Positions 32,577-44,200 of a stretch of DNA of 64,000 nt are shown one piece after another (position 1 is the stretch's first letter; each line of letters opens with the position of its first letter). The notes under the pieces were generated by a model. It saw only the letters and a program-made list of their open reading frames with translations, was not told the origin of the DNA and searched no databases. The DNA is taken from contig JAHNUO010000025.1 of the NCBI GenBank assembly GCA_019787685.1, positions 248,001-312,000 of the forward strand, read 5' to 3'. The DNA is from Chiua virens (taxonomy: Eukaryota > Basidiomycota > Agaricomycetes > Boletales > Boletaceae). Both the position numbers and the translations under genes were made by a program.

Positions 32577-34985
32577 CTAAGCATAATCAGAACCAAGAAG
32601 TCTTTTGCTTGGCTTGGTGGCCCGCTTGCCAGCCCTGGTATTGTTCGTACCTTTCTCAACTGTACCTTCCTTTCCCCTCTCCTTTTCAGTCTCTGCATTC
32701 AGTGTCTGTTCTTGACCATCCCTAGCATTTGTTCCCTTTGACTCTGCATCGAGCCTCACCTGGATTTCCTTTACCACTGCCAAGACGTCCTCACAGCTCT
32801 TTACTCCTAGCAAGGAATCTCGAAGCATTTTGGGGGCGTTTTCATCATCTGGTTCAGTCTCCATGGCCCTCCAACACTCACGTAGTAGGAGTCCCAAACC
32901 CAGAACAACAGGTGTACCTTTGTTCCCATCAGAAAACTTACAGGTGTGCAAAGAATGGAGTGTGTGCTGAAACTCTTCCTGATTGATGTGAAGCTCGACA
33001 GGGAGGTATTTTTTGGTCCATCGCCAAGAAGCCCAGGAGGGCAAACTGACCTTGGATGATGGTCCAGAAGACAAAGGGTCTGTAGATGTCTTGACATGTA
33101 TCTTCAACACAGAAGGATCTACAAGACCAAAAAAAGCACTCACAACACGGGGTAAAGTGTACAATTTGTCTAGAAGGGTTTGAAAGGGAGAGGACAGGGA
33201 GAGAGATCTCAAGAAATGGCCCCTATCATGTTGATTGATTGCCGGGCTTTCATTTTCAGCAGTAGAGGAAAGATCAAGGAGACGAGGCCGTTTGGATGAG
33301 GGGGGTTTGATGGACTTGGATGATGAAGAACCTTTGCCCTTGCCAGTACTAGTATGATCTTCCATATCAACGGCATGATCCTTCTCAGGAGCGTCCTCCT
33401 TGTTGGCACTATCTCCCTGATTGTTGTCAGCAACCTCACCTTCACCAGTCCCAACATCAGACTCATTGTCAGAATCTATTTCCCTGTAAGCCTTCCTCTT
33501 GCGTAGGAGAGGCCCAGGATGTTGTTCCTGACGAAGGGCTGCCAAGCTCATGTCCTCCCGCCTGGCCTTGATGAAGCGGACAATTGGGAGCCGTAACTTT
33601 GCATGGGACTCCCAGAAATGCCAGAGCTCGTCAATTGAACTCTTGGTCAATTTTGAGGGGTCAACAACCACCCATCCATCGGGCAGAGAATCAGAGTGAA
33701 GGTACTCCTCTGGCGTCTTGGACAAAGCAAGCCAGGGAACATGAACTTTCTCTTTCTTTGCAACACGTACTAAAACAAAGTAGTAGCGTAAACATCAATT
33801 GAAAAATATACCAGGACCCACCATAAGCCTTTCGGAAGATTTCACGGATAATGTCTTGACGCGTTTTGATACGGACAAAGTTTTCTTGAGGAAAGATGGG
33901 ATGACCTGAAATATCCACTTCAATCTCAGGCGCAGTCTCATCATCATCATCAGATGAAGTCTTCTCCTCGCCTTCTGTCTCTGTTGTTAAGGCAAATAAA
34001 GATATAATTCATCTAGCTTGAATGGTCTGATAAACACCAACCTTTTGTTTCCATGTATTCAGCCAGGTGATCCGCCCCTTGCCGAGCCCAAGTCTTACGG
34101 CTACTGGATGAAAGAGTGAAGCATTTTTCATTTCCAACACGGGCATCAGCTTCGATGCTGAAATAACATAAGTATGATTCTTAAGGGGAAAGAAGTACTT
34201 ACAATGTGGTCCTGATCCCTTCCGGAACCTCATAGCCCATCAGGACTACAGCATGAACCCCCATACTCCGCCGTATAGCATCAATGAACTCAGCAGTGCG
34301 ATTTTTCAGATTTTTCTTGCGGTAGCTAAGAAAACAAAAAGTGGGAGATCATGAACTCAGATCTGTTGAAGAGAAAGAAGCTTGAAAGACCACCTACATT
34401 CTCATCTTTTCGTCATTCTGACAACCTTTTGCATTCCATTTCTCCGCCACCTTCTCAGCCTCTTGCAGCTTGCTTTGCGGAAGCTCATTGAACCACTTCC
34501 TCACGGCAACAGTGCGATTTCCCAGACTCTTCTTGTTGGTCTTGTCCCTGGCCTCACTGTCAACCTTCGCCACCTCATTTGCAAACAGGCGTTGGGCTGT
34601 CCGGAACACATCCCATCTGGTCCAATAGTCTCCAGCGTCAACAGGCCTGCAAGCTGCTTCCCGGTCCTCAGCTGACAGAGGTTCTGCATCCTCAGGCCCA
34701 TCGTCATTGTCCAAGTGGTGGCGAAATTCTGACTGGATTGCCTTAGAATATTAGAATAAATTAGTACTAGAATATGAGAGGTCAAACACAAGTAGTTACC
34801 CGTTTCAAAGGGGACGGGAGTTCAATGGCTTGCTGCTTGTGCAAGGGAGAGTTTACGATCTCATCCCTGCAAGTCTTCAGGATCTCATTCTGAGCAGCTA
34901 CATCCCCCCGAGCCATAATGTAGGGGTCAATGTACTGAAGAAGAATAGGAAAAAAAATGACATTCCAGGCTGACATTGTGCACAA
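32577..34985 (-). CDS. Cargo gene 1: nuclear-looking protein with HMG-like basic region
   Basis: I do not recognise the family with certainty. The last exon (33725-32577, 370 codons) is preceded by exons at about 33832-33990, 34150-34230, 34210-34320, 34394-34740 and 34795-34916 (possible ATG 34916). The early part has a Lys/Arg/Trp-rich helical segment (RTVAVRKWFNELPQSK, EAEKVAEKWNAKG) similar in character to HMG-like regions of transposon-linked mushroom proteins. The final exon has an acidic linker (IDSDNESDVGTGEGEV), a basic stretch (SKSIKPPSSKRPRLLDL) that could be a nuclear signal, and a conserved globular segment (WASWRWTKKYLPVELHI; GTPVVLGLGLLLRECWRAM). Its position inside the element makes it cargo or an accessory factor. 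Confidence 0.5.
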
Positions 34986-35140
34986 TGGATTGCAGGTATA
35001 AAGTCAACAAGGTGAAAATGAGAGGAAATTGTGCGAAACGAATCAACGAACCATCAGATCTGAAGATCAACTCCACTTTGGGTGATTATGTGATAGTGAC
35101 CCAATCAGTCACACCTCGGGCACACCTCGGTAGGTATAGA

Positions 35141-35222
35141 GAACATATTGGGAACATACTGTTCATTGCCATGGCAACTGCCCTGTTGCCATGGCAATGA
35201 ACAGTATGTTCCCAATATGTTC
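35141..35222. repeat. Perfect 38-bp inverted repeat with 6-nt loop
   Basis: Left arm 35141-35178 (GAACATATTGGGAACATACT...) and right arm 35185-35222 are exact complements; the loop is TGCCCT. It lies between the two minus-strand cargo genes, about 150 bp past the end of one and 160-230 bp before the start of the next. A transcript through it would form a stable hairpin. Confidence 0.9.
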
Positions 35223-35368
35223 ATAGAGCATAGTTGCTCTTGCCTGTGGTGTTAATGTAACATACATTTCATCACTGTACATTTTTAGAACTTCATTTGA
35301 CAAACTCAATCAAACCAAACAAATTCAGCAATTGCCAACCCAATGAAATTGAAGTACTAATATGTAAG

Positions 35369-36902
35369 CTAAACGACAACAACCTTGAGCCAAGCCCAAG
35401 GAGTCTGTCGCTTGTTGTGAAGTATAGTACATTCAGGACGCTTAACTACAAAACCATACCTTTCCACATCTTCATTTCCACACAACTCATTGTTGCATTC
35501 AAAGGAGTAATCGCGGCCAGACAGACACACACCTTCCCACTTCTGAAATACCCCACACTGGGGGCACTGCACAGGGTTTCGCTGTCCCCATGGCTGGATG
35601 TTTTTGTGAGCCCAGGTATAACGTGTCACAGTACCTTGATGAAAGTGTAACACCGCAGAATGGCGACCCAGCTCACTCACTTCCTGCAAGTTCTCCTCCA
35701 GGCACTTGACAAAGTCATACCCGTGAACCACAATGCCCCGAGTGAGCCGCATCAACAGTTCAGCAGTTGTAAGGGCCTGTAAGTGAGGGGCATCAAATGC
35801 CAGCGCATGGCAAACATCAAATCTAATACAAGTTGGAATTTGTGAAGAGACACAAAAAAAAAAAACACTTACGATTGAACAGCAACACATAGCTTCTGGA
35901 AGGACTCGGGTTTGTTGACCACAGACCCACACGACACGAAATAGACTGTAGATCCCTTGAGGTAATTCGCAAAGGGACCTAGAACATACTTCGCGAACTA
36001 TCGGACGCAGTTAGCAAAGTATTGGTTGAAATAAAAGAACACACCTGATCGACTTCAGCCGCTTGCTTGATTCCGTTTTCATCCGTCCCGAGAAAAAAGT
36101 CGCCCGTGTCCGCGTCGGTGTGGTTAACCACCAGAACGACTGTTCGCTCGTAGCTGGGAGTGAGGGACTCGAGATGCTGGGCCACCTGGGCCGGCCACCG
36201 CTCCAAGGCAGTATCAGCTCCCACATCGAACGGGAGCACGAGGCAATCAAGCCCCCCATGAGGGAAGTACTCCCTCAAGGCGAGCTCAATCAGTTGACTG
36301 ACCGTACTGACATTAAGCGTAGCGAGGTGAAGCGTGATGTACAAAGTACGAGGACTCTGTAGGAGGGAGGCCGTCCCGAGCTCAAACGACCCTACCACCT
36401 TCAAAAAAGAAGGTAGCAGGGGTTGTCCGTCTCGAGTAAAACCCTGCAGCTCCCTCAGTAAATAATCACACAATGATAAGGTAAAAAAGGGACGCACCCA
36501 GTAGGGAGCGCGTGATTTTGTGCGCTGCTCGTGGAGCCAGTGGCAGGAGACGCAAGTGAACTTGACGTCGTCGGCAGACATGGCCACGTCGTACCCATTC
36601 GGTATCTCGATACAACGGTCGCAGACGACACGCGGGCACTGGTGGCAAGGGAAGAGCCTGCCACCATCCTGACAAAGACTGCAATACTGCAATCCAGTCT
36701 GAATGAGATCGATATAGCCTGAGCAGGATGAATTAGTCACGCACCTGAGCTATCCCCGTCTCGTCAAAGCGCAAGCGTTTCCCAACGTTCCCGACAGTCT
36801 CCTCAGCAGCCAGGGCGAGTTGCTTTCGCTTTGCCAAACCTCCCGTCGATTTCTTGGCCGTTTGACGAGTCCGGGGCAGGTTAGATGAAGACTTAGGAGC
36901 CA
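35369..36902 (-). CDS. Cargo gene 2: PHD-like zinc-finger protein
   Basis: From ATG 36902 the product starts with a basic, Lys-rich tail (PKSSSNLPRTRQTAKKSTGG), then after an intron a PHD/treble-clef-like cluster (QYCSLCQDGGRLFPCHQC, VVCDRCIEIPNGYD, VKFTCVSCHWLHE) at about 36530-36700. A central globular part follows (LIELALREYFPHGGLDCLVL, YERTVVLVVNHTDADTG), then after two introns ALAFDAPHLQALTTAELLMR and a C-terminal Cys pair set (VQCPQCGVFQKWEGVC, FECNNELCGNED). PHD fingers read histone tails, and the tail resembles a nuclear signal. I infer a chromatin-associated function but cannot name the family. The stop is at 35369, about 60 codons after the last Cys. Confidence 0.6.
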
Positions 36903-37192
36903 TTGGCAGGATGCGGGGTGCGTGGGAACGAGCAGTCGTAACGGAGCGGGTTTGAGGATTGAAAAAGCAAACGAATGCGAATGGTTTACTGTTGCACGTG
37001 ACCGTTGGTCGCGACTCGCGATCCGCGTTCCAATCACGTGCATATCCGCAAAGAGGACAAATAACAAAGCCAAATAAAAAGTGTTGATAATGCCACACGC
37101 TACTCACATCCCACATTGTCCCCCCCCATTGTCTTCCGGCTTCGCCTCTCACTCTTTTATTATTCCACGGAAGTCACCACCTGTTCTCATGC

Positions 37193-37237
37193 TACTTTTA
37201 CATTGTTCAGGACTGCAGCCTGAACAATGTAAAAGTA
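37193..37237. repeat. Perfect 19-bp hairpin
   Basis: TACTTTTACATTGTTCAGG (37193-37211) and its exact complement (37219-37237) are separated by ACTGCAG. It is about 290 bp upstream of cargo gene 2 and 200 bp before the internal satellite array. Confidence 0.85.
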
Positions 37238-37429
37238 CTTGAATCGTGTTAGGTATGTCATCAACGTTTTCCATCATTGCGCTGATCTTTATCTTACAGA
37301 ACCGTCGTGGTCCCTGGTCTACCGTGACGAGATCCGATCAGTGTTGAGATTCGAGCTCACTGGCAGCCTGGTGCGTGTTTCCTTTATTATTCAAAGCTAT
37401 CTACTAATCTCACCATTTACATTTCGTCT

Positions 37430-38330
37430 GGGTTCGCGGGCGGCGGGGCGAATGAGGGCTCGCGGTGTGTGGGTGCGTTTGCACCCCTCTCGCGTTCCTG
37501 CCGTCGTCTCCGTCGTCTGGGATCGTCGGTGGCTACTTGGGCATAGGGTTTGCGGTGTGTGGGTGCGTTTGCACCCCTCTCGCGTTCTCGTCGTCACCGC
37601 CGTGGTTTGGATCGTGGGTGGCGACTTGGGCGTAGGGTTTGCGGTGTGTGGGTGCGTTTGCACCCCTCTCGCGTTCTCGTCGTCGTCGTCGTGGTTTGGA
37701 TCGTGGGTGGCGACTTGGGCGTAGGGTTTGCGGTGTGTGGGTGCGTTTGCACCCCTCTCGTGTTCTCGTCGTCGTCGTCGTGGTTTGGATTGTGGGTGGC
37801 GACTTGGGCGTAGGGTTTGCGGTGTGTGGGTGCGTTTGCACCCCTCTCGTGTTCTCGTCATCATCGTGGTTTGGATTGTGGGTGGCGACTTGGGCGTAGG
37901 GTTTGCGGTGTGTGAGTGCGTTTGCACCCCTCTCGCGTTCTCGTCGTCGTCGTCGTCGTGGTTTGGATCGTGGGTGGCGACTTGGGCGTAGGGTTTGCGG
38001 TGTGTGGGTGCGTTTGCGCCCCTCTCGCATTCTCGTCGTCGTCGCCGTGGTTTGGATTGTGGGTGGCGACTTTGGCGTGGAATTTGCGGTGTGTGGGTGC
38101 GTTTGCACCCCTCTCGCGTTCTCGTTGTCGTCGCCATGGTTTGGATTGTGGGTGGCGACTTGGGCGTAGGGTTTGCGGTGTGTGGGTGCATTTGCACCCC
38201 TCTCACGTTCCCGTCGTTGGTGGGTAGTTGGGCGTAGGGTTTGCCTTGTGTGGGTGCGTTTGCACCCCTCTAGCGCTCCCGTCGTCGGTGGCAAGTTGGG
38301 TGTAGGGTTGCGACTTTGTCATGGGGTTCG
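37430..38330. repeat. Internal 89-bp tandem array, about 10 copies
   Basis: The unit begins GGGTGCGTTTGCACCC (a hairpin) followed by CTCTCGCGTTCTCGTCGTCG, GTGGTTTGGATCGTGGGTGG and GACTTGGGCGTAGGGTTTGC. Starts fall at about 37471, 37561, 37650, 37739, 37828, 37914, 38006, 38095 and 38184, i.e. spacing 86-92 bp, and then shorter units. Length variation comes in threes from a (CGT) run inside the unit. Overlapping ORFs on both strands are by-products. CpG-rich. Confidence 0.85.
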
Positions 38331-38639
38331 TGGTGTGCGGGTGCATTGGCACTCCCTCACGTCCCCATTTATCCTTGTCAAGTATGGTGTGCGGTGTGGT
38401 CGGGATCGGTTGCGTCATGTGGGTGCGGCGTCTTTTCATTTGCCCTTTATGTCTGCAAGCCTGGGTGGACATATGCCATGTGTCCCTCTTGCAGGTATGT
38501 TTTCCAGTTCATTTATTCGTTCTAAATTTCATGCTCCGAGCTATAGGCTTCAGCCAATGTCTTGGCTCGGCTTGCTTCTAAGTACGGATGCTTACTTGAC
38601 CTAATCAATTGGGAATGATAGCTGTGACGAATGGTTTCG

Positions 38640-39190
38640 TCAGTATACCTAACATAGTATAGTTTCGAACCTGTGGCCAGCGCATCAAGGGGTGGGCCCC
38701 CTCTTGGTGTTTTGGCTTCAGCCTTTAGCTTTTGTTGATTCTTTCTCTAGTAGTAAAAATTGTTAAAATTACACATGTACTTCAAACTGTACCAAGTAAA
38801 CACAGAAGAAGCTTTGTCATCTGAATTTAAGTCACGTGATCTGCGATGGTTGCGGAAATTTTGTCCAACCTGGGGGCAGCAAGCACCGTTAAGGCATGCA
38901 TTTCGGTTCGCAGAAAACATGGGTATTATGAACAAATTCCAAATCACCACTAGTAGTATGTTAGCTAAAGTGTATGGAATTACCAGGTGGCTGGTGATAC
39001 AAAGGTGAACATCTTGCTTTTTGAATGTCACAGTGCAATGGAGATGAGTTCGGCTTTTGCGAGGCCAGGAGACAACAATGCTGATACCAGTACAATCTTT
39101 GCGGTGTGGTCCTCTACACTGGGAGATGTTGGGGGGGGTACTGACAATGCATGGGATGGGGAGTGCAGTGGGAAAGGAGCATCTGGGGAG
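38640..39190. repeat. Spacer with a copy of the dispersed repeat seen at 1.5-7.3 kb
   Basis: CATCTTGCTTTTTGAAT at about 39010 and the following AGGCCAGGAGAC and GCTGATA words match the repeat at 1605-1632 and 3245-3290 without the Tc1-like insertion. The stretch before it (38640-39000) is AT-rich and shows no gene. Confidence 0.55.
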
Positions 39191-39457
39191 TCATGTAGGC
39201 CGCAGAAGCATTGAGAGGTGGTGGGGAAATTGGCTTGGGTGGTGATGGATATTGCTGGCTGCACAACAATGGCCGGCTGGTACTTGGTGCAGCTGTGAAG
39301 GGTTCGTGGAAGGTGGTGGGGTGGACTTCTTTGTTGGGAGTAGAATGTAAGTGGGATGGGGACTGAGGCCGGCGAAATCCTTCCGCATCATGTCCTCGAA
39401 CTCCCTTAGCGTGACGGTGGAATCAGCATTTAATTCCCACTCAAGGTACTGGCACAT
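39191..39457 (-). pseudogene. Small coding fragment, unrecognised fungal repeat protein
   Basis: Minus-strand reading from 39457 gives CQYLEWELNADSTVTLREFE followed by DMMRKDFAGLSPHPTYILLP. It looks like the C-terminus of a repetitive mushroom protein family, but I cannot name it. A related word (REFEDMI) occurs at about 19045 in the spacer of the LTR element. Upstream frames are broken. Confidence 0.35.
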
Positions 39458-39564
39458 TCCTGAAGCAATAACGGACCAAGACTTGTGGGAGTGCGTACCA
39501 TTACAGATCTGATTTGAATCTAACTTGGGCCAGTTGGTATTTTTTCTTTCTATTTCAGTAGCTA

Positions 39565-41080
39565 GTGTGGCATGTATTTACAATATCAATGTTGCTATGT
39601 TTTGGGGATGCCTTACGAGTGGCACCTGATTTGCAGGCTTGGCCAAATGATGTGTTTCGTAAAATCTTTGGTAAAGCGTGGGATAATGTTGAAAGTTTAT
39701 TTTTCACACCGTCATTGAACCCAACCTTCGAAACAATTGTTACCTCAGATGGAAAAGGATCTGGCAGATGGTTTGTTACATCATTTGAAGGCAGTTCTCA
39801 TGGAGACAACAATCAAAGTTCCAATTTTTCGAGAGGGGCTAGTCAATATGGAGAAGATGCGGAAGCCTAGGTATTTCATTTATTTCATCTTTTCTCTTTC
39901 CCCAGGTTGATGGAAATTTTGGTAGGCTGAGAGCCAGAGGCCTTGTAGATGATCTGAGCCAAAATTTGGTTCAAGGGCCACATGCTGTGGCTTCAGGTTT
40001 GGCAGATGCTGAAGTGAAACGCTGTGCTGCCTTAATTGCCGCTGCCTTCTTCAACCCCAGTGAGTAGAAACAGCGGCTAACTTTAAGGGCTCTGTGGCTA
40101 ATCAAGTTAGTCCCAGTTGACTGGGATTACGACAGGTTTGCTGAATCGGAGGCCAAAAGGTCCACAAAAAAGTTTTTTCGCATCCGCAAGCTGGGTTCCA
40201 TAACCAAACCCTCAACAATCGTGGATTTGCATGGCAAAATTGTGGCATGGTACCTCCCAGGATTACTCCTTCCTTATCAGGTGGTGTGTTCTTCAGCTAA
40301 TAGTGGCAGGAAATATTCTAACATCCAGGACAGGAAGGGTGGAATAGCTCTATCCTGATGCTGAATGATCTGCTAAACATAGAAGATGGTTCCTCTTGGC
40401 GATCTCACGGATTCGTTGGAGGCGAGAACTCTATTTTTGGCACTGGGAGGCTTGTTGTCTCAGTTGGCAGGTTCATTCAGGGTCACACGGTGAGTTTCAT
40501 TGGTCATTTCTCTAGTTCTCTTCACTCTGGCCCTGATGACTAAGTAATTCAGCGTCTCATTGATCCTATTTACCCTTCATCTTCCCTCGGGTCAGAGAAG
40601 GTTCAGAAATGGCTCAGTGCTATAGAACCATTTGAACAGCTCCTGGATGCTGTTCTCAGGGTGGTGCATCCTGAGATGTGGGCAGTGAACCAAGCGGCCA
40701 CTAAGTTGTTGATTGAGCAGTTAAAGAGGCCCATCCCAATATGGCCAAGTTCTTATGCCAGCATGGATGTCATTGTTAACCGGGTAACGCCCCTGCATAG
40801 TGACCAAGGTGGCGCTTTTTCCTTTTATGACCTTCTAGTGAGCCTGGGTCAGGGCCATGATGCCAAACTCTGCTTGAATGATCTCCAAGCAGAGTTTGCT
40901 TATTCACCAGGAACCATCTTGCTATTTACAGGGAAAGGATTGGCTCACTCTGTGCCTGGGTGGTCTGTGGGGGAGAGGGTAGTTGTTGCACATTATTCAA
41001 AAGATGATGTTCATAACAGGCTAGGGATCAAGCGACCATCATTACCTACTCAGTTACAATGGTGGTTAGTTCACAGCTAG
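39565..41080 (+). CDS. TET/JBP-family 2-oxoglutarate/Fe(II) dioxygenase, with an in-frame TAG upstream of the core
   Basis: TET/JBP enzymes oxidise 5-methylcytosine or thymine in DNA. Exons: a doubtful 5' exon (39565-39870), 39906-40279 (ALIAAAFFNPSE, WLIKLVPVDWDYDRFAE, TIVDLHGKIVAWYLPGLLL), about 40330-40488 (EGWNSSILMLNDLLNIED, FGTGRLVVSVGRFIQGH) and about 40553-41080 (MDVIVNRVTPLHSDQGGAFS). The iron ligands are visible: H and D of LHSDQ (His codon at 40796) and the distal His in GKGLAHSVPGW, followed by GERVVVAHY with the 2-oxoglutarate-binding Arg. TAG at 40065-40067 interrupts the second exon between conserved blocks, so full-length protein is doubtful, although the catalytic exon is open. 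It lies 160 bp before the KDZ transposase on the same strand. Confidence 0.8.
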
Positions 41081-41240
41081 GCTGCATTTCGGCTGCAATG
41101 TATTAAACACTAAATGATTTGGGCAGTTCATATAACTAAGTTCCGGACTCTATGTTTGTCCCATTAGGAATTGGTCCCTAGCACCTATAACTGTCCATGC
41201 AGTGTTTGAGGTTTGCGTTCTTGGACCTTTGACTCAGAGC

Positions 41241-44200
41241 ATGGTGCAACCAAAAACCTCAAAGAAAGCCAGACTTACTACCCTCCATAAGCCAAGGGGT
41301 GCAACTCGTGGCTCTGGGTCTATGATTGTCTTCACACCAACAACTACTAGACGGGGGAAAAAGGCATATAAAGAAGTGGATGCCACCTCCTATTATCAGT
41401 CATCAGATGAGGAAGAGCATACCCTCAGAAGGAAGGTTCCAATAGTCCCTACTCACTCTACCCAAGCTCCTGGCATGCCTGCTGTAAGCTTTCAATAACA
41501 CCCTGACTCTGCCCAGATACTGAGTAAGCTTGGTACAAAGGGTGCTATTGAAGAAGATTTTGAACCTTTGGAAGATGGAGGATTCGCATTCTCACCAAGA
41601 AGAACAAAAGTAAGAGTATGGATTAGTTAAAGGCTGTCTATTTTGCTGATGACAAAAGACCCAAAATGATTTTCTGCGAGAGTGGATTCCGTACAGGTCT
41701 CTCTATCTCTCAACTCTATTACAGTCAGAATGCTTCCACCATTCAAAGTGTACAAGCTGCCATCAGGCTGATGCCAGCATTCGATGTCTTTCATGCTTTG
41801 GCAACCATTCCTGGTGTGGCCCCTGTGCCGTAGATGCTCATTCCTCCCTACCTTTTCACCAAGTTCAACAGTGGAATGGGAGGTTTTATGAAGGGATAGC
41901 TCTTAAAGAGTTGGGGTTTAGTTTAAATCTGGGTCACAATGGAAAAGTGTGCCCTGCCAGTGGTAATGGAGGGGCAGAGTGGTCCAGCGACCAATTTGTT
42001 ATTGTTGACTCTGCTGGCATATTCACACACTCAGTCAAATGGTGTGGGTGTAATGGGGCCTTGGTGGAAAACAAACACCTCCAACTTCTACAGTGTGGAC
42101 TTTTTCCAGCCTCAATCACGAAGCCACAAACTGCCTTCACATTTCGTGTACTGGATGAATTTCTTGTAGATGCACTGGAGTGCAAGACATCTGCTTCAAG
42201 CTTCTACATGAAACTCAAAAGGCTAACAAATAATGCTTTCCCTGATTCACTCCCTGTAAGGCTCTTTCCAATGGTAGTGTGTATAATTTTACCTGATTTT
42301 GTCAGGACCGGTACCGGGAGTTGATGAGAGTGTCCAGAATGTGGAGAGACCTCTGTAACCGAAAGAGAGCTGGTTTTGGTCATGATACCAATATGGGTCT
42401 GAACACGGGGGCCCTTGCCTTATTTTGCCCTGCATGCCCCCAACCAGGAATTAATTTACCTGACAAATGGGAGGAAAAATATAATGAGTGAGTTTATGTC
42501 AGTCACTTTGGAATTAATGACAATGTTGAATTAATGTGAATTTCTAGCGATGTGATTGCTCTTCGTTATGTGGTGGATGGAAACTTCACTGCTCAGCACA
42601 TGAAGATGAAAAAACCTGAGGAGGATGTGTCACTTGCTGATGGGCTGGCCTATATGGTGGAGAATGAGCCTTACCAAGCCCATATCTCCTCAGCCCTGGA
42701 TAGCAAGGAAGCAAGTTGTGACTTCTTATCTAAATATATAATGATCCTGACATTGTCTGCTATAGAGGTCAACTTGCCAAAACCACAGGGCTGTCAATGA
42801 CGCCAACATCGTGAAATCCAACCTTCGTGCCACAGGGATAGGGGCCACTGCTTGTGCTCGGCATGGTTGCTTCGTCCCCCACTCCGTGGTGGATTTCTAT
42901 AAGGGTGAACAGTAAGCATCTAGTCATAAGTCAAATTTCAAACCTGACACTTGGTTTTTAGGCAAAAAAATATGGACTACTCAATTTGCCAAGCAGTTTC
43001 TTATCACTCAACTGGTGTGCAAAAGGCCTTGGTCATATATGACATTGCATGCCAATGGTACACCAATTTCAGGAAAAGGGTAGAGTCTTACAATGGTTTA
43101 TCCTTGCCTAAGGACTTGGAGATCATTCCTGCAATTGGGAAATTTCATTTAAGTGCTCATAAGCCTAGCTGTTTTCCTCAATACAGCCTTATGTTCATCA
43201 AGGGAGCAGGACATATTGATGGGGAGGTCCTAGAAACACTCTGGTCCTCATTTAACAAAATATCCCCCTCTGCTAGGTCAATGAGTTTATCGCATAGGCA
43301 AGAACTCTATGACGACCATATGAGAGATTCTAACTGGAAGAAGTTAGTGGGACTGGGTATGTAGCATCTTAGTCATATTATGTAAATGCTGATGCCATGG
43401 GTTAGTTAAAGCATTGCTCAAGAAGTATAAAACTGCCCTGAATGGCATCAAAATGACAGAAGGTCCCTACCAGGACCTTTGTACTTCCTTGGACCTTGAT
43501 CAATTGGAATGTTGGATGAAAGATGCTGAGAAAGCTGATATTGAAAGAGGAGAGGAATTGGATCTTTATAGCTTGCAGATCAACAAAGGTTTATTTCTTT
43601 TGGATGGAAATTGAAAGGATATACTAATTATGCTGTTATTAGCACCTACTCTATTGGAGATGAGGTTGAATATTATGGGTGAAAAAGCATCACTATCCAT
43701 GGGACAGGGTTCTCTGTCTTGGTTGGTAGAGGGAATAAGTATAGAGGATGCCCAGTATGTTGAAGTCAACCCAGTTATCATTTGCCCTTGTCTGAAGAAC
43801 TTTACAGAGATGCATTGCGTGCTGAGATCAGGGGTTTGCCCAGTAACCCTACTGTCCTCCAAAAGATGGCTATTGCTGAGAAACGTCAGCATCTATCTGC
43901 AAAAATCACCAAGTTCCACCAGTCTGCTTTCCCTTTTCTAGCTGGCATGGATTATGTGGAAATGGCATCTCTGGCCAACGATGATTCAGAATTTTGTCTT
44001 GAAGAGAATAGGGCTGATTCAGAGGATGAAAACCAACAGAACTCTGGGTATGGAGCTGAAGAAGAAATATACAGTGAAGATGACTCAGAAGCTGTCGAGG
44101 AGTGTCCTGAAAACCATCCACTTGTAATGCCTTCTTCAATGGAGGTGTCCTTCAAAAGCGAGTTGGGCTTGAGAAGTTTGATAAAGGAGGAGCTTCAGCT

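Noticed and set aside
37397..38294. Arg/Thr-His-rich ORFs on both strands
   Set aside because: Translations of the 89-bp array; they change frame with unit length and have no start context.
37430..38330. CRISPR-like regular repeat spacing
   Set aside because: Repeat and 'spacer' parts are equally conserved, so it is a simple satellite; the host is a fungus.
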